Source of the DNA: Lachnospiraceae bacterium
GTDB taxonomy: Bacteria > Bacillota > Clostridia > Lachnospirales > Lachnospiraceae
Direction of reading: 5' to 3'
Length of the DNA stretch: 6,350 bases
Assembly: GCA_014804385.1 (NCBI GenBank)
Contig: JAAUZW010000001.1
Span: 1 to 6,350 of the forward strand
Part shown: positions 5,282-6,350 of the stretch, piece by piece
Layout: the number at the start of each line of letters is the position of its first letter
How positions within the stretch are numbered: position 1 is the first letter of the stretch
Made by a program: the position numbers and the translations under genes
The notes under the pieces: model-generated
Database searches by the model: none
The model's input: the letters and a program-made list of their open reading frames with translations, nothing else
Told to the model about the DNA's origin: nothing

Positions 5282-5295
5282 GAAAACGTTTAAGC
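5282..5295. promoter_or_regulatory. AAACGTTT operator (cre-like / LacI family) downstream of P1
   Basis: GAAAACGTTTAAGC carries the 8-bp palindrome AAACGTTT (5284-5291). It overlaps or directly follows the predicted P1 start, where a bound repressor would block transcription, and lies just before the -35 of the candidate P2. Its cre match is weaker than the site at 849-862, but both share G-N-AAACGTTT-NN-GC. Control by carbon source through CcpA or a local LacI-type regulator is the natural inference for a sugar-uptake gene. Confidence 0.5.
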
Positions 5296-5300
5296 AAAAT

Positions 5301-5330
5301 TTGACGTTTCGGGTTACCAGTTACTATTAT
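5301..5330 (+). promoter_or_regulatory. Candidate second promoter P2 of the substrate-binding protein gene
   Basis: TTGACG (5301-5306, 5 of 6), an 18-nt spacer and TATTAT (5325-5330, 5 of 6). The start would be near 5337, leaving a leader of about 25 nt that includes AAGGAGG (5345-5351). By hexamer score it is at least as good as P1, although it lacks the extended -10. Confidence 0.45.
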
Positions 5331-5361
5331 CAGTATAATTTTAAAAGGAGGAAATGAAAAA

Positions 5362-6350
5362 GTGAAAAAGAAGGTAGTAAGCATTTTATTGGCAACAGCT
5401 ATGGTAGCTACATTAGCTGGCTGTGGCGGCAGTGATCCCGCACCGGCAGCAGAGGCACCCGCGGCAGAGGAAGCAGCACCTGCAGCAGAGGAAGCACCTG
5501 CAGCAGATGAGGAAGCGCCCGCAGCAGAGGAAGCAGCGCCTGCAGCAAGCGGCGACCTGGCTTACAGCGGCAACATCTCTATCATGCACTTCTCCACATC
5601 TGAGGAGTCTGAGGGTAATGGTGGTTCCGATGGCTTCAGAACCTGCCTTGCACAGTGGCAGAGTGAGCACGGCAACATTACACTGGATGAAGAGGTTCTT
5701 GCTAACGATGACTATAAGACACAGATCGCTACTCGTGCAGCAGCAGACGATCTTCCGGATGTGTTCCTGCTTCAGGGTATGAACACCATCAGCTGGGCTA
5801 ACCAGGGTCTTGTGTATGATATGACGGATTCTATTAAGAATTCTCCTTACGCAAGCCAGTATACCATGGATTATCTGGTACCTTTCACAACAGACGGTAA
5901 GTACTATGCATATCCTGCTCTGACAGGTGGTACTTGTACTGTAGTAATCTACGATTCCGCTATGTGGGAAGAGGCAGGCTTTAGTTCTTTCCCCACCACT
6001 TGGGCTGACGTAGAGAAGGCTGCTGAGTACTTCAGTGGTCAGGGTATTGACACCATCGCATTTGGTAACGCTGGTCAGTGGCAGTTGAACTCTTGCTTCG
6101 TATCCTGCCTTGGTTATCAGTACACCGGTACAGATTGGTTCTCTGATATTATTGCAGGCACAGGTGATTTTGAGGATCCTAACTTCGTAGCAGCACTGGC
6201 AGAGACACAGCGTCTCTTCCATGACACCAACATCTTCAACAAGGACTTCAACGCAGTAGGTAACGAGGATGCTCGTGAGTACTACATCTCCGGTGAGGCT
6301 GCAGCGTTCATCGGCGGTAACTGGGATGCTTCTTACATCCAGGCTACTCT
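5362..6350 (+). CDS. Sugar ABC transporter substrate-binding lipoprotein, C-terminus cut by window edge
   Basis: This frame is open for 329 codons to the right edge. A lipoprotein signal peptide (MKKKVVSILLATAMVATLAGC) has the lipobox L-A-G-C with lipidated C21, so the mature protein is tethered to the outer face of the membrane. A low-complexity Ala/Pro/Glu linker (about 26-63) follows, then a family-1 extracellular solute-binding domain. Recognisable strings include ISIMHFSTSEE, DDYKTQIATRAAADDLPDVFLLQG, the hinge-like YYAYPALTGGTCTVVIYDSAMWEEAGF, PTTWADVEKAAEYF, and SGEAAAFIGGNWD near 310-322. Such proteins usually have 430-470 residues, so over 100 are missing. The substrate is probably a sugar or oligosaccharide but cannot be named. 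GTG at 5362 follows AAGGAGG (5345-5351) by 10 nt; the upstream ATG at 5354 is in another frame and meets a stop at once. Codon use (many AAC, GGT, CGT, ATC) differs from the upstream genes and suggests high expression. Permease genes would be expected beyond the window. Confidence 0.95.
   Translation, partial: MKKKVVSILLATAMVATLAGCGGSDPAPAAEAPAAEEAAPAAEEAPAADEEAPAAEEAAPAASGDLAYSGNISIMHFSTSEESEGNGGSDGFRTCLAQWQSEHGNITLDEEVLANDDYKTQIATRAAADDLPDVFLLQGMNTISWANQGLVYDMTDSIKNSPYASQYTMDYLVPFTTDGKYYAYPALTGGTCTVVIYDSAMWEEAGFSSFPTTWADVEKAAEYFSGQGIDTIAFGNAGQWQLNSCFVSCLGYQYTGTDWFSDIIAGTGDFEDPNFVAALAETQRLFHDTNIFNKDFNAVGNEDAREYYISGEAAAFIGGNWDASYIQAT
5437..5550 (+). repeat. Six imperfect repeats encoding APAA(E/D)E units in the lipoprotein linker
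   Basis: Six consecutive units of 15-21 bp encode APAAE, APAAEEA, APAAEE, APAADEE, APAAEEA and APAAS. Copies differ at synonymous positions (proline as CCG, CCC or CCT; alanine as GCA or GCG), so the repeat is not freshly duplicated. All length differences are multiples of three and keep the frame. The product is a flexible acidic spacer between the lipid anchor and the binding domain, probably letting the domain reach past the cell-wall polymer. Confidence 0.85.

Noticed and set aside
5423..5782. 119-codon plus-strand frame rich in Gln and Arg
   Set aside because: It is a frame-shifted reading of the lipoprotein's Ala/Pro/Glu repeats and lacks a start signal.
5413..6222. 269-codon open frame on the minus strand across the lipoprotein gene
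   Set aside because: It is antisense to a gene with a clear signal peptide and binding-protein domain. Its Cys/Arg-rich product is what an antisense frame of Ala-rich GCA/GCT codons gives, and it has no credible ribosome binding site or domain.

Overview
The window looks like chromosomal DNA from a low-to-mid GC Gram-positive anaerobe, most likely a gut Clostridia/Lachnospiraceae member. This rests on GGAGG-type ribosome binding sites, TTGACA/TATAAT promoters, a YesL (DUF624) gene near a lipoprotein sugar-binding protein, and the style of the HD-GYP and GGDEF proteins. The taxonomic call is an inference from protein style; no 16S or other marker is present.

Layout: (1) 587 down to the left edge, minus strand: a Uma2-family (DUF820) PD-(D/E)XK nuclease-fold gene, cut off at its C-terminus. 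(2) 588-1053: a 466-bp intergenic region with two back-to-back promoters (both TTGACA-17-TATACT) arranged as mirror images around an AAACGTTT operator. It also holds a possible 21-codon ORF, a second promoter just before the next gene, and, on the Uma2 side, an unusually hairpin-rich leader that is also open in the Uma2 frame. (3) 1054-2803: a GNAT acetyltransferase and, 22 nt later, a tandem HD/HD-GYP protein (likely cyclic-di-GMP phosphodiesterase). (4) 2923-5083: a promoter, a YesL-family membrane protein, and a membrane-anchored sensor diguanylate cyclase whose start overlaps the yesL stop by 8 bp, closed by a perfect 12-bp-stem terminator. (5) 5117-6350: a regulatory region with an 18-bp palindrome, two candidate tandem promoters and a second AAACGTTT operator, then the first 329 codons of a sugar ABC-transporter substrate-binding lipoprotein that runs off the right edge.

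Taken together, a cyclic-di-GMP degrading enzyme and a cyclic-di-GMP making enzyme flank a YesL protein and sit directly upstream of a strongly expressed, probably catabolite-controlled sugar-uptake gene. YesL proteins are usually found with carbohydrate ABC transporters, so the yesL-cyclase pair may link extracellular sugar sensing or uptake with second-messenger signalling. That link is inferred from gene order and translational coupling and is not shown by the sequence alone. Nothing resembling a CRISPR array, insertion sequence, tRNA, rRNA or phage gene was seen.
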